Positions 23,753-32,142 of a DNA stretch of 64,000 nucleotides are shown here, one piece after another. Under the pieces are notes generated by a model. That model was not told the DNA's origin. It searched no databases and saw nothing but the letters and a program-made list of their open reading frames with translations. The position numbers and the translations under genes were made by a program. Source of the stretch: Actinomycetota bacterium (GTDB lineage Bacteria; Actinomycetota; Acidimicrobiia; Acidimicrobiales; Ilumatobacteraceae). How positions within the stretch are numbered: position 1 is the first letter of the stretch; each line of letters starts with the position of its first letter. The stretch lies in NCBI GenBank assembly GCA_016871355.1, contig VFZC01000008.1:1-64000 (forward strand). The letters run 5' to 3'.

Positions 23753-24631
23753 TCAGATCCGCTCGAGGGCGGCGCCGTCGAACAACGGCGTGAGTTCCTC
23801 GGCCGCGATCAAAACGTCGATCTCGACAGTGCTCGGGGTGGCAATCGTTCGCTGAGCCGCGTCGAGAATGTGCGGAAGAAGCGTCGCATCACTCGACGTG
23901 TTCAAGAAGAGATCGTCGTTCGACAAAACGAAACGTACCGCGGTCGCGATCGATGCCGGCTCGGTGATCGGCTCGTACCAACTGCGGTGACCGGACGGAC
24001 CATCGTCCCAGCGGCGACGGGCGATCGACTTGATGGTCTGCATCGCGACCCCGCGGGCTTCGCAGATCTCCCGGAGATGTCGGACGTCGTGTTCGTATTC
24101 GGGAAGACGCAGCAGACTCGGATTGAACGGAAACAGAACCGAGTCGAACTCGAATCGTTCGAGACTGCGCATGTGCATCGACGGAATGCGAAGTCCGTGG
24201 CCGGTGACTCCGAGGTGACGTACCAGTCCTTCGTCGCGAGCACGGATCAGCGCCGCGAGTGCGCCACCATCCGACATGACCAGGCTCCACTCGTCTTCCT
24301 CCACGAGGTTGTGCATCTGGATCAGGTCGATGGAGTCGACACCCATTCGCCGGAGCGACGACTCGAGTTGGCGACGCGCCCCATCGGCCGTGCGCTCGTC
24401 TGTCTTGGTCGCGAGGAAGACCTCGTGCCGGTGCTCGCGCAGCCATGGTGCGAGCCGTTCTTCCGATGCTCCGTACGACGCAGCGGTGTCGATGTGATTC
24501 ACACCAGCGGCCACTGCGAGATCGAGAGTCGTGATCGCGCGACTCTCGCTCATGCCGCCGAGGGCGGCCGCACCGAAGATGACTCGTGACGACTGGTGGC
24601 CGGTACGCCCGAACGGTGCGGTGATCAGCAT
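23753..24631 (-). CDS. Aldo/keto reductase
   Basis: The 292-residue TIM-barrel reductase shows the expected catalytic tetrad: Asp and Tyr in NHIDTAASYGASEERL, Lys in VFLATKTDERT and His in DLIQMHNLVEED. It probably reduces carbonyl compounds with NADPH; the C-terminal region is closer to the broad AKR group that includes YhdN-like and galactose-dehydrogenase-like proteins. ATG 24631 has TACGGT 6 nt upstream. Divergent from the EthA-like monooxygenase, 47 bases apart. Confidence 0.9.
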   Translation of the reverse strand: MLITAPFGRTGHQSSRVIFGAAALGGMSESRAITTLDLAVAAGVNHIDTAASYGASEERLAPWLREHRHEVFLATKTDERTADGARRQLESSLRRMGVDSIDLIQMHNLVEEDEWSLVMSDGGALAALIRARDEGLVRHLGVTGHGLRIPSMHMRSLERFEFDSVLFPFNPSLLRLPEYEHDVRHLREICEARGVAMQTIKSIARRRWDDGPSGHRSWYEPITEPASIATAVRFVLSNDDLFLNTSSDATLLPHILDAAQRTIATPSTVEIDVLIAAEELTPLFDGAALERI

Positions 24632-24637
24632 GAGGCG

Positions 24638-24643
24638 ACCGTA
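24638..24643 (-). promoter_or_regulatory. -10 element of leaderless promoter (aldo/keto reductase)
   Basis: TACGGT on the minus strand, 6 nt before ATG 24631. Confidence 0.6.
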
Positions 24644-24678
24644 GTGCGTCGGAAGTAGGGTCGGACGCGGGAGAACAG

Positions 24679-26178
24679 ATGATGACCACCAACCATTTCG
24701 ATGTCCTGATCGTGGGGGCCGGAATCTCCGGCATCGGTTCGGCGTATCACGTGAAGACGCTCTGCCCCGATCGCTCGTTCGCCATTCTCGAAAGTCGCCC
24801 CGACATCGGTGGCACCTGGGATCTCTTCCGCTATCCAGGTGTTCGATCCGACAGCGACATGCACACGCTCGGGTATAGCTTCAAGCCCTGGACCGACGCC
24901 AAGGCGATCGCCGATGGTCCATCGATCATGAAGTACCTGCGGGCCACCGTGCAGGAGTTCGGCATCGCACCGCACATCAAGTTCAACCATCTGGTCTCAC
25001 GCGCCGAATGGAACTCCGAGTCGGCCAGCTGGACGCTGACGGCGAAGCGGGCCGACACCGGTGAGACGGTCACGTACTCGTGCAACTTTCTGCACATGTG
25101 CTCGGGCTACTACTCGTACAAAGAGGGCTACACCCCCGAGTTCCCGGGCCGCGATCGATTCCGGGGCACGATCATCCATCCGCAGAAGTGGCCCGAGAAC
25201 TTCGACTACTCGGGCAAGCGCGTGGTTGTCATCGGTTCGGGTGCCACCGCCATGACCGTGGTACCCGCGATGGCCGACAAAGCCGCGCACGTGACCATGC
25301 TCCAGCGTTCGCCCACGTACGTCGTGGCGCGTCCCGATGTCGATCGCGTCGCCGAGGCGCTCCGCAAGGTGTTCCCCGAGAAGATGGCGTACGCCATCAC
25401 CCGCAAGAAGAACACGGTGTTGCAGGGTTTCTTCTACGGACGCACCCGTACTCAGCCCGAGAAGGTGAAGGCCACACTCCTCACCGGTGTTCGACAGGCG
25501 CTCGGTCCCAACTTCGATGTCGACAAGCACTTCACGCCGTCCTACAACCCGTGGGATCAGCGCATGTGCCTTCTGACAAACGGCGACCTCTTCACGTCGA
25601 TTAACGCCGGTCGCGCCTCGGTCGTCACCGATTACATCGACACCTTCACCGAGACTGGCATTCGGCTGAAGTCGGGAGTCGAACTCGAGGCCGACGTGAT
25701 CGTCACGGCCACCGGACTCAACCTCGTCACGCTCGGCGAGATGACGTTCGAGGTCGATGGTGAAGTCGTCGATTTCGCCCAGACCTGGACCTATCGCGGT
25801 GTTGCTTACTCCGATGTTCCGAACTTGGTGTCGACTTTCGGATACATCAACGCGTCGTGGACCTTACGGGCCGACTTGGTGAGCACCTTCGTGTGTCGTC
25901 TGCTCAATCACATGCGTGAGACCAAAACGGTGCAAGTCACACCGCGCCTACGCGCCAGCGACCGCGGCATGACACCGCGACCGTGGATCGAACAGTTCTC
26001 GGCTGGGTACATGCAGCGCACGATGGACCAGATGCCCAAGCAAGGCGATCGCGAACCGTGGGTGAACCCGCAGTCGTTCAAGATCGAACGCAAGACCATC
26101 GGCAAGGGGCGCCTCGACGACGGCGTTCTTCAGTTCACGCGGCCGCGGGTTCGCGAGTCGGTGTTGGCGGGCGAGTAG
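24679..26178 (+). CDS. EthA-like flavin monooxygenase (Baeyer-Villiger type)
   Basis: The 499-residue flavoprotein resembles M. tuberculosis EthA along its length: VLIVGAGISGIGSAYHV, GGTWDLFRYPGVRSDSDMHTLG, the fingerprint FRGTIIHPQKWPE, the NADPH motif VVVIGSGATAMTVVPA, YNPWDQRMCLLTNGDLF, and TATGLNL. EthA is an NADPH- and FAD-dependent Baeyer-Villiger monooxygenase that converts ketones to esters and activates thioamide drugs. The natural substrate here is unknown. Start ATG 24679 or the next codon, also ATG. The last 44 bases overlap the convergent hydroxylase gene. Confidence 0.9.
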   Translation: MMTTNHFDVLIVGAGISGIGSAYHVKTLCPDRSFAILESRPDIGGTWDLFRYPGVRSDSDMHTLGYSFKPWTDAKAIADGPSIMKYLRATVQEFGIAPHIKFNHLVSRAEWNSESASWTLTAKRADTGETVTYSCNFLHMCSGYYSYKEGYTPEFPGRDRFRGTIIHPQKWPENFDYSGKRVVVIGSGATAMTVVPAMADKAAHVTMLQRSPTYVVARPDVDRVAEALRKVFPEKMAYAITRKKNTVLQGFFYGRTRTQPEKVKATLLTGVRQALGPNFDVDKHFTPSYNPWDQRMCLLTNGDLFTSINAGRASVVTDYIDTFTETGIRLKSGVELEADVIVTATGLNLVTLGEMTFEVDGEVVDFAQTWTYRGVAYSDVPNLVSTFGYINASWTLRADLVSTFVCRLLNHMRETKTVQVTPRLRASDRGMTPRPWIEQFSAGYMQRTMDQMPKQGDREPWVNPQSFKIERKTIGKGRLDDGVLQFTRPRVRESVLAGE

Positions 26179-27085
26179 CCGGCTGCCAACCGGGTCGACC
26201 GAACACGAACTTGGCTCGGTCCGACCAGTTGTCGGCCGATGCCACGTCGCGGCCGATGTCGACCATCTCGTGGTAGGCGACTTTCACCGGGTTGTAGAAG
26301 TCGATGTTCTTCGTGAGTCCGTAGCGCACACGTCGCACCTCGGGCACGAACGTCTTGAAGATCTTGTCCCAGACGATCAGGATGCCGCCGTAGTTCTTGT
26401 CGATGTACTGCCGATTGGCTCCGTGGTGAACCCGATGGTGTGACGGAGTGTTGAAGACCTTCTCGATCGGCTCGGGTAGACGGTCGATCGCTTCGGTGTG
26501 AATCCAGTACTGGTAGAGCAAGTTGAGTTGCGACGCCTTGGCGGTGGTCTTCAACGGAAAGCCGAGCAGCGGCATGGGCCAGTACACCCACGACATCAGC
26601 CAGAACGACCACGGCTGTCGGAGCGCGGTCGACAGGTTGTAGCGACGTCCGGAGTGATGAGCGATGTGGTTGCCCCAGAAGAGCCGGACCTCGTGCATCC
26701 ACCGGTGGTTCCAGTAGTAGAGGAAGTCCCAAACGACCATGGCCTTGAGCAACGAGAAGCGGCCACCACCGACATTGGAGAGACGGTGGGCGAACAGTCG
26801 GCGATTGATACGGCCGAGTACACCTTGCAGTGCGAAGCCGATCACGACGTTGCCGATCAGCAATCCGAGGCTGGACGCTGTGTCCTTCCTCTCGTAACCG
26901 AGAGGGACGAGCGGATCGGGTGTCGGCGAACCATCGTCCGGCGGAATCGACGCGTTCAACGCCTCGAGTTCACGGCGCGGTTTCTTCTTCAACGAGCGGT
27001 GCTCGGCGACCATGGTGGCCACGAAGAACGGCAACGTGAGTCGGTCGATCAGGTCGACTTGAGAGAGCACCGACTTCTTGGCCAC
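26135..27085 (-). CDS. Sterol desaturase/fatty acid hydroxylase family membrane enzyme
   Basis: The 316-residue protein has the three histidine boxes of di-iron membrane hydroxylases: HRWMHE, HIAHHS and HRVHHG, with hydrophobic helices at about 75-95, 105-125 and 160-185. Such enzymes hydroxylate or desaturate fatty acids, sterols or carotenoids. The specific lipid is unknown. GTG 27085 is 6 nt after TAATCT. The Pro/Thr-rich C-terminus is encoded in the overlap with the EthA-like gene. Confidence 0.88.
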   Translation of the reverse strand: MAKKSVLSQVDLIDRLTLPFFVATMVAEHRSLKKKPRRELEALNASIPPDDGSPTPDPLVPLGYERKDTASSLGLLIGNVVIGFALQGVLGRINRRLFAHRLSNVGGGRFSLLKAMVVWDFLYYWNHRWMHEVRLFWGNHIAHHSGRRYNLSTALRQPWSFWLMSWVYWPMPLLGFPLKTTAKASQLNLLYQYWIHTEAIDRLPEPIEKVFNTPSHHRVHHGANRQYIDKNYGGILIVWDKIFKTFVPEVRRVRYGLTKNIDFYNPVKVAYHEMVDIGRDVASADNWSDRAKFVFGRPGWQPATRPPTPTREPAAA

Positions 27086-27091
27086 GTTCGG

Positions 27092-27097
27092 AGATTA
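27092..27097 (-). promoter_or_regulatory. -10 element of leaderless promoter (fatty acid hydroxylase)
   Basis: TAATCT on the minus strand, 6 nt before GTG 27085. It overlaps no coding sequence. Confidence 0.6.
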
Positions 27098-28720
27098 GTT
27101 GAGTGGTTTGGCCAGTTTGATGGAAGCCGTCGTGTCGGGAGCGGCCAGGGCCTTCATCGCGACCTCGAAATCGGGGAGTGCGAACACTTCGCCACCATCG
27201 GTGATCATGATGAATCGATCGAGTGTTTCGAGAAACGTTCGATCGTGACTGACCGCGACCACGGTTCCTTCGAAACCGTCGAGTGCCCGTTCGAGTGCTT
27301 CGGACGATTCGATGTCGAGGTTGTCGGTGGGTTCGTCGAGCAACAGAACGTTGTGCCCGTCGAGCTCGAGACACAGAATTTCGAGACGAGCCTTCTGTCC
27401 ACCCGAGAGGGTAGGAAACTCTTGGCGCGCATTGGCGTGGAGTCCGTAGCGGGCCAGAGCGCGCATCGACTTCTCCTCGTCGACCAGACGATCACGCACG
27501 ATGTCGAGTGCGGTGCGATCGGCGAACTCGGGTCGGTTGTTGACCTGAGTGAACATTCCGACCGACGTCCGCGGACCGAAGCCCACGATTCCCTCCGTGG
27601 GCTGACCCTTGCTGGCGAGAACGTCAAGCAAATGGGTCTTGCCGGTTCCGTTCGGCCCGATGAGGCCCACTCGTTCACCGTGATGGATCTCCTCGGAGAA
27701 CGGTAGGAACAGTCCGTCGATCGCGACATCGTCGAGTTTGGCCACGCGACGGGCCGCGTCGGCGCCCCGCAAGCGAACGTGAATCTTCTGGTCGGGAACG
27801 GGAGGCGGAGGCGGACCAGCCGCGACGAACTTCTCCCAGCGTGTCTCGGCGGCGTTGGCTTTGGTCGCGTTCTTGAAGTTCTGCGCCGCCCGCTGCTTCA
27901 TGATCTTCATGTGGTGGAACAGGCGACGTTCTTCGTCGTTCCAGCGCTTCAGTTCGTCACCGAGCTGCTCTTGTCGATTGGCCCGAGCCTCGGGGAACGT
28001 CGTGTACGAGCCGCCGTGCACCCACGCCCCGGAACCCTCGATCACGACGATCTTGGTGGCCACGCGTTCGAGGAGTCGGCGATCGTGGCTCACCATCAAG
28101 ATCGTCGACTTGGTCTCAAGGATGCGGTCCTCGAGCCAGCCACGCGTCGGAATGTCGAGGTAGTTGTCGGGCTCGTCGAGGAGCAGAACATCGGAACCCG
28201 ACGTGAGTAACAAGTCGAGAACGAGTCGCTTGCGCTCGCCACCGGAGAGTTCGGAAACCAAGCGCCGCGAGAAGTCGTCGATCTTGGTCTTCACACTGCG
28301 ATCGGCCGCCGCGTGCCACTTGGTCTCGAGCTCGTAGCCACCGAGGTCACCCCAGTCGGCCAACGCCTCGGCGTACTCCATGCCGTCGTCGTTGCCGAGG
28401 TTGCGTTCGGCGGCGGCCAGACGACGACCGGCCTGCCGGAGCTGTGCCGGTGCGACTTCGATGAGCATGTCGCGCAGTGAGTCGGTCGGACGTGACATGC
28501 CGACGTCCTGAGTCATCGACAGCATCGTGCCGAGCACGTTGAACTCGCCTTCGTCGGCGTCGATGACGCCGGAGAGGATTCTCAGGATCGTGCTCTTGCC
28601 GACCCCGTTGGCGCCGACCAGGGCGGCGTGTTCGCCCGGTGCCACACCGAATGAGACGTCGAAGAACAATTGATCGCCGCCCGGAGGTGCGTAGGCGAGT
28701 TCGGAGACCGTGATGCTCAC
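27095..28720 (-). CDS. ABC-F family ATPase
   Basis: The 541-residue protein has two fused ABC ATPase domains and no membrane segment. Domain 1 (about 1-245) contains GANGVGKST, LSGGERKRLVLDLLL and LLLDEPDNYLD. A helical linker with many basic residues (about 245-320) is followed by domain 2 with GPNGTGKTHLL, LSGGQKARLEI and LLLDEPTDNLD. ABC-F proteins act on the ribosome in translation regulation or antibiotic protection. The subclass is not clear. GTG start 28720; it follows the FG-GAP lipoprotein gene by 55 bases. Confidence 0.93.
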   Translation of the reverse strand: MSITVSELAYAPPGGDQLFFDVSFGVAPGEHAALVGANGVGKSTILRILSGVIDADEGEFNVLGTMLSMTQDVGMSRPTDSLRDMLIEVAPAQLRQAGRRLAAAERNLGNDDGMEYAEALADWGDLGGYELETKWHAAADRSVKTKIDDFSRRLVSELSGGERKRLVLDLLLTSGSDVLLLDEPDNYLDIPTRGWLEDRILETKSTILMVSHDRRLLERVATKIVVIEGSGAWVHGGSYTTFPEARANRQEQLGDELKRWNDEERRLFHHMKIMKQRAAQNFKNATKANAAETRWEKFVAAGPPPPPVPDQKIHVRLRGADAARRVAKLDDVAIDGLFLPFSEEIHHGERVGLIGPNGTGKTHLLDVLASKGQPTEGIVGFGPRTSVGMFTQVNNRPEFADRTALDIVRDRLVDEEKSMRALARYGLHANARQEFPTLSGGQKARLEILCLELDGHNVLLLDEPTDNLDIESSEALERALDGFEGTVVAVSHDRTFLETLDRFIMITDGGEVFALPDFEVAMKALAAPDTTASIKLAKPLN

Positions 28721-28749
28721 ACGGTCATTCTCGCGTCACGCCGACCGAA

Positions 28750-28782
28750 ACGGTCGCGACACGGTCGCGACACGGTCACGAC
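28750..28782. repeat. Three tandem copies of an 11-bp unit
   Basis: ACGGTCGCGAC at 28750-28760 and 28761-28771, then ACGGTCACGAC at 28772-28782 with one change. The last copy covers the stop codon of the FG-GAP lipoprotein gene (ends 28776). Confidence 0.95.
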
Positions 28783-30194
28783 ACGTAGAGCCGCACCTGA
28801 TCGCTTTCGAAGCTGCTGGCGAGGATCTCCAGACGACCGTCGTTGTTGAGATCGACCACCATCATCGACCCAGCCTGCGCGTAGCCGGTCTGCAAGACGC
28901 GGGTGTTGAAGGCGGAAGGTCCGGTCTGCTCGAGAATGAACAGCCGGTCGTCACCGTCTCCCGACACGGCGAGATCGACGTCGCCATCGGCGTCGACGTC
29001 ACCCCAACCGAACACTCCCGGCGCGGCCTGGAACGCGGTGCCCACGCTCGGACGCGAGACGATGCCGGTGCTCACGAGTTGTACCGACCACTCGGCACGG
29101 GGATCGGCCCCGGGCGTCAAGCGATAGACGCCCGACTCCACCTGGCCGGGCCGGGTCGTGTTGGTGTGATTCGACGCGATCCACCCGAACGTTCCGGGTC
29201 CGTCGAGATCGGGAACGAGCGATACCTGGATCACCTTGCCAATAGACGATGTGATCACGTGCTTCTGCCACGTGGGTAGGCCGTCGGCGCCAGCCGGAAG
29301 TTGTTCGAACCAGATCGCGCTCTCGGGCGTCAAGAAGTACTGACCCGAGACGATGTCGACGTCGCCGTCACCATCCACATCAGCGGCCACCGGCAAGGAG
29401 CCACCACCTTGACCGACCGGATGTGCGGTGGTCTCGAAGCCGTCGGCAGTTCCGCGGAACCACACCGTGTTCGCATCGGTCGACGTCTCACCGATCGCCA
29501 CGATGTCGAGAACACCATCGGCATCGATGTCGGCCACGGCGGGACGGTGGTAGAACTCGGTCGCACCATTGGCCACGAGGTCGGTGGTTTCGAATTTCGC
29601 CATTCCGCCTTCGACTCCGACGTTCTCCCAGACGACGAGAGCGCCGCACGGACCGATGGTGCCGATGGAGGCACACACGAAGAATCCGATGCCACCGATG
29701 ATGTCGGTGTCGCCGTCACCGTCGAGGTCGCCGACCCACGGTTGATTGAAGAAGTAGTAACCGTCGTCAGTCGTGACGATGTCGTCGCGTACGAAGTTGG
29801 TGGGACCTCCGGTTTGGTAGAGGACGGCCAGCGTGCTGGTTCCGACCGTCACGTTCTTCATGTCGATGTCACCGAACCCATTGACCAGGACCTCGAGGAT
29901 GCCGTCACCGTTGAAGTCGGCGACGGCGGCGCCCGCGGCTCCTCCGAAACCGTCGACCAATGTGTGGTAGCTGAATGCGGCGTCATCAGCGGCGGTACCG
30001 ACCTCGATCGCTCCGGTGCCGAACGGTGGCAACGTGGTGGTGGGCGCTTCGGTGACCGGAGCGTCCGTGATGGGCGGCGCCGACGACGCTGAAGTCGATT
30101 CAGCCGGGGCCGACTCCGAGTCACCACCTCCGCAGGCAGCCACCGCGAGCAACGAAACGAGTGATGACACGACACCCAGTCGCTTGAACGACAT
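28776..30194 (-). CDS. FG-GAP/VCBS-repeat lipoprotein
   Basis: The 472-residue exported protein begins with a lipoprotein signal (lipobox LAVAAC, Cys21), then a Ser/Ala/Thr/Pro-rich linker (about 25-60), then a beta-propeller of FG-GAP-like repeats. Six Ca-binding-type loops are visible: ADFNGDG, GDLDGDGDTD, ADIDADGVLD, ADVDGDGDVD, GDVDADGDVD and VDLNNDGRLE. Such propellers are found in surface adhesins and polysaccharide-active proteins; no catalytic domain is present. ATG 30194 has GGAGGGG 4 nt upstream. Confidence 0.88.
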   Translation of the reverse strand: MSFKRLGVVSSLVSLLAVAACGGGDSESAPAESTSASSAPPITDAPVTEAPTTTLPPFGTGAIEVGTAADDAAFSYHTLVDGFGGAAGAAVADFNGDGILEVLVNGFGDIDMKNVTVGTSTLAVLYQTGGPTNFVRDDIVTTDDGYYFFNQPWVGDLDGDGDTDIIGGIGFFVCASIGTIGPCGALVVWENVGVEGGMAKFETTDLVANGATEFYHRPAVADIDADGVLDIVAIGETSTDANTVWFRGTADGFETTAHPVGQGGGSLPVAADVDGDGDVDIVSGQYFLTPESAIWFEQLPAGADGLPTWQKHVITSSIGKVIQVSLVPDLDGPGTFGWIASNHTNTTRPGQVESGVYRLTPGADPRAEWSVQLVSTGIVSRPSVGTAFQAAPGVFGWGDVDADGDVDLAVSGDGDDRLFILEQTGPSAFNTRVLQTGYAQAGSMMVVDLNNDGRLEILASSFESDQVRLYVS

Positions 30195-30205
30195 GTTCCC
30201 CTCCA

Positions 30206-30229
30206 ACAGTCGGACTTTTCGACGACTGT
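30206..30229 (-). promoter_or_regulatory. Inverted repeat over the FG-GAP gene promoter
   Basis: ACAGTCG (30206-30212) and CGACTGT (30223-30229) are exact complements around 10 nt. The far arm overlaps a -10-like TACAGT (30225-30230, minus strand), so a bound repressor would block transcription. Confidence 0.45.
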
Positions 30230-30261
30230 AGTCGGCCGGGCGAGTCGCCGGTTTCGCGTCG

Positions 30262-31278
30262 TCAGTGAGCGACCTTCACCAACAACTTCCCGCGGTGGCC
30301 CCCGCTCATCAAGATGTCGAGCGCGCGCGGGAACGATTCGATTCCGGTCTCGACGTGCTCGGGCATAACGAGATCGCCGTGGTCGAGCCACTGCGTGAGC
30401 TGTGCCTCGGCCGCGGCGTAAGCGTGTTCGAAGTGGAACACCGCGAAACCTTCCATGACCGCTTGACGCTCGGCGAGTTTGAGATAGTTCCGTGGTCCGC
30501 GAACGTTCTTCATGTCGTCGTACTGCGAGATCGCGCCGCAGATCACGATACGTGAACCGCGGTGAATGTTCATGAGCACGGCGTCGAGGACGTCACCACC
30601 CACGTTGTCGAAGAAGACGTCGACTCCATCGGGGAGAAGTTCGCGGAGCCGTGCCTCCATGTCGTCGTTGCGGTAGTCGATGGCGGCGTCGTAGCCGAGT
30701 TCGTCGATGAGGAAGTGGCACTTCTCCGGTCCGCCGGCGATTCCGATCACTGGCGATGCTCCGAGAAGCCGCGCGATTTGTCCGGCGACCGAACCAACGG
30801 CCCCCGCGGCAGCCGACACCACGACTGATTGGCCAGCGCTCACATGACCGACTTCGGTGAGTCCGACGTAGGCGGTGAGGCCGGTGGTGAGTCCGAGGGC
30901 GCCGAGCCAGGCCCGTGGCGGCACGACCGATGTGTCGAGCCGACGCATCATGAACCCGGGCATGGTGGCGAACGTTTGTGAACACAACGGTCCGAACACC
31001 CAGTCACCGACGGCAAGTCCATCGAATCTCGATTCGACGACTTGGCCGACGCCGAGAGCCGGGATCACGCCACCGATTTGTGCGCCTTGATGGAAACTCT
31101 CTTCTTCGAGAGTCGTGCGAATGAACGCGTCGATGCCGAGGTGATCGACCACCACGACGACCTGTCCGTCTTCGGGAGCGAGCGCGCCGTCGTCGAGAAA
31201 CGTGAAGTCGGATGGTTGCGGCCGACCCTGGGGTCGTCGAGCCAGAACGATGCGAGGATTCGAACGGTTGCTTCCCAC
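30262..31278 (-). CDS. Zinc-free MDR-family NADP-dependent oxidoreductase
   Basis: The 338-residue protein belongs to the medium-chain reductase group of leukotriene B4 dehydrogenase/curcumin reductase type: LGLTTGLTAYVGL, VVVSAAAGAVGSVAGQIARLLGA (NADP motif), YDAAIDYRND, GVDVFFDNVGG and RIVICGAISQYD. It lacks zinc ligands and likely reduces alpha,beta-unsaturated carbonyls. GTG 31278 lies 4 bases after the SDR stop, whose last codons supply GGAGGG, so the two are co-translated. Confidence 0.88.
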   Translation of the reverse strand: MGSNRSNPRIVLARRPQGRPQPSDFTFLDDGALAPEDGQVVVVVDHLGIDAFIRTTLEEESFHQGAQIGGVIPALGVGQVVESRFDGLAVGDWVFGPLCSQTFATMPGFMMRRLDTSVVPPRAWLGALGLTTGLTAYVGLTEVGHVSAGQSVVVSAAAGAVGSVAGQIARLLGASPVIGIAGGPEKCHFLIDELGYDAAIDYRNDDMEARLRELLPDGVDVFFDNVGGDVLDAVLMNIHRGSRIVICGAISQYDDMKNVRGPRNYLKLAERQAVMEGFAVFHFEHAYAAAEAQLTQWLDHGDLVMPEHVETGIESFPRALDILMSGGHRGKLLVKVAH

Positions 31279-31282
31279 GACG

Positions 31283-32050
31283 TCACAGCCCTCCGTCGAT
31301 CCCGATGATCTGACCAGTGACCCAACTCGACGCCGGTGACACGAGATACAACGCGGCCAGCCCCAGGTCTTCGGGAGTTCCGAGACGACGCATCGGCAGG
31401 CGAAGGATCTTCTCCAGCCGTGGAAGGTCACCCTCTTCGAGTCGCATCGCTTTCATCATGATTTCGGTCGGTACGGCGCCGGGCATGATGCAGTTCACGC
31501 GAATGCGCGGTCCGAGTTCTTTGGCGTAGGTCATGGTGAGCGAGTTGACGGCTGCCTTCGCCGCGGCGTAGTGACCACTCCCCATCACGGTCGACACGGC
31601 GGCTTTCGACGAGATGTTCACGATGCGTCCGCCATCACGCATCATTCGCGCCGCGGTGTTGGTGCACACCCAGATGGACGTGAGATTGAGGCGCATGGTG
31701 GCGTCCCACTCCTCACGAGGCAGATCGACGAGCGGTGTCTGAACCGGTGAACCGCCCGCGTTGTTGATGAGGATGTCGAGCGATCCGTATTCGTCGATCG
31801 CTCGTTGGCAGAGCGACTGCACGGCGTCGTCGTCGGTGACATCGGTCGGTACGGCGATGGCCCGGCCACCACTCGCTCTGATGTCGCTCGCGACCCGCTC
31901 CACTTCGTCGGCTCGACGGGCCGCACACACCACGGCCGCCCCGGCCCCGGCGAGGGCGTGGGCGATTCCTTCACCGATGCCGCGGCCGGCTCCGGTCACG
32001 ATCGCTACGTCGTCGCTCAGATCGAACATGCGTCGCACGTTCTCGTTCAC
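31283..32050 (-). CDS. Short-chain dehydrogenase/reductase
   Basis: The 255-residue classical SDR has VTGAGRGIGEGIA, NNAGGSPVQTPLVDL, the Ser in NISSKAAV, Y-A-A-A-K and PGAVPTEIM, and ends in IGIDGGL. GTG 32050 follows AAGGGGG, which excludes the longer upstream extension. It is the first gene of a two-gene unit with the MDR oxidoreductase, divergent from a TetR regulator that may control it. Confidence 0.9.
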   Translation of the reverse strand: MNENVRRMFDLSDDVAIVTGAGRGIGEGIAHALAGAGAAVVCAARRADEVERVASDIRASGGRAIAVPTDVTDDDAVQSLCQRAIDEYGSLDILINNAGGSPVQTPLVDLPREEWDATMRLNLTSIWVCTNTAARMMRDGGRIVNISSKAAVSTVMGSGHYAAAKAAVNSLTMTYAKELGPRIRVNCIMPGAVPTEIMMKAMRLEEGDLPRLEKILRLPMRRLGTPEDLGLAALYLVSPASSWVTGQIIGIDGGL

Positions 32051-32119
32051 GATGTCCCCCTTCGTGCTCCCGTGGGAGCGTCCTGCGAGGGAAGTTACCA
32101 CGAGTAAGAAAGTGCTCGA

Positions 32120-32136
32120 ACCCGTTCGTGACGGGT
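32120..32136. promoter_or_regulatory. Candidate TetR operator
   Basis: ACCCGT (32120-32125) and ACGGGT (32131-32136) are exact complements around 5 nt, in the 92-base divergent space between the SDR and TetR genes. Confidence 0.45.
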
Positions 32137-32142
32137 CGAGTG

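Noticed and set aside
26498-27706. Plus-strand open frame spanning the fatty acid hydroxylase and ABC-F genes
   Set aside because: It crosses two supported genes on the other strand and lacks a recognisable domain.
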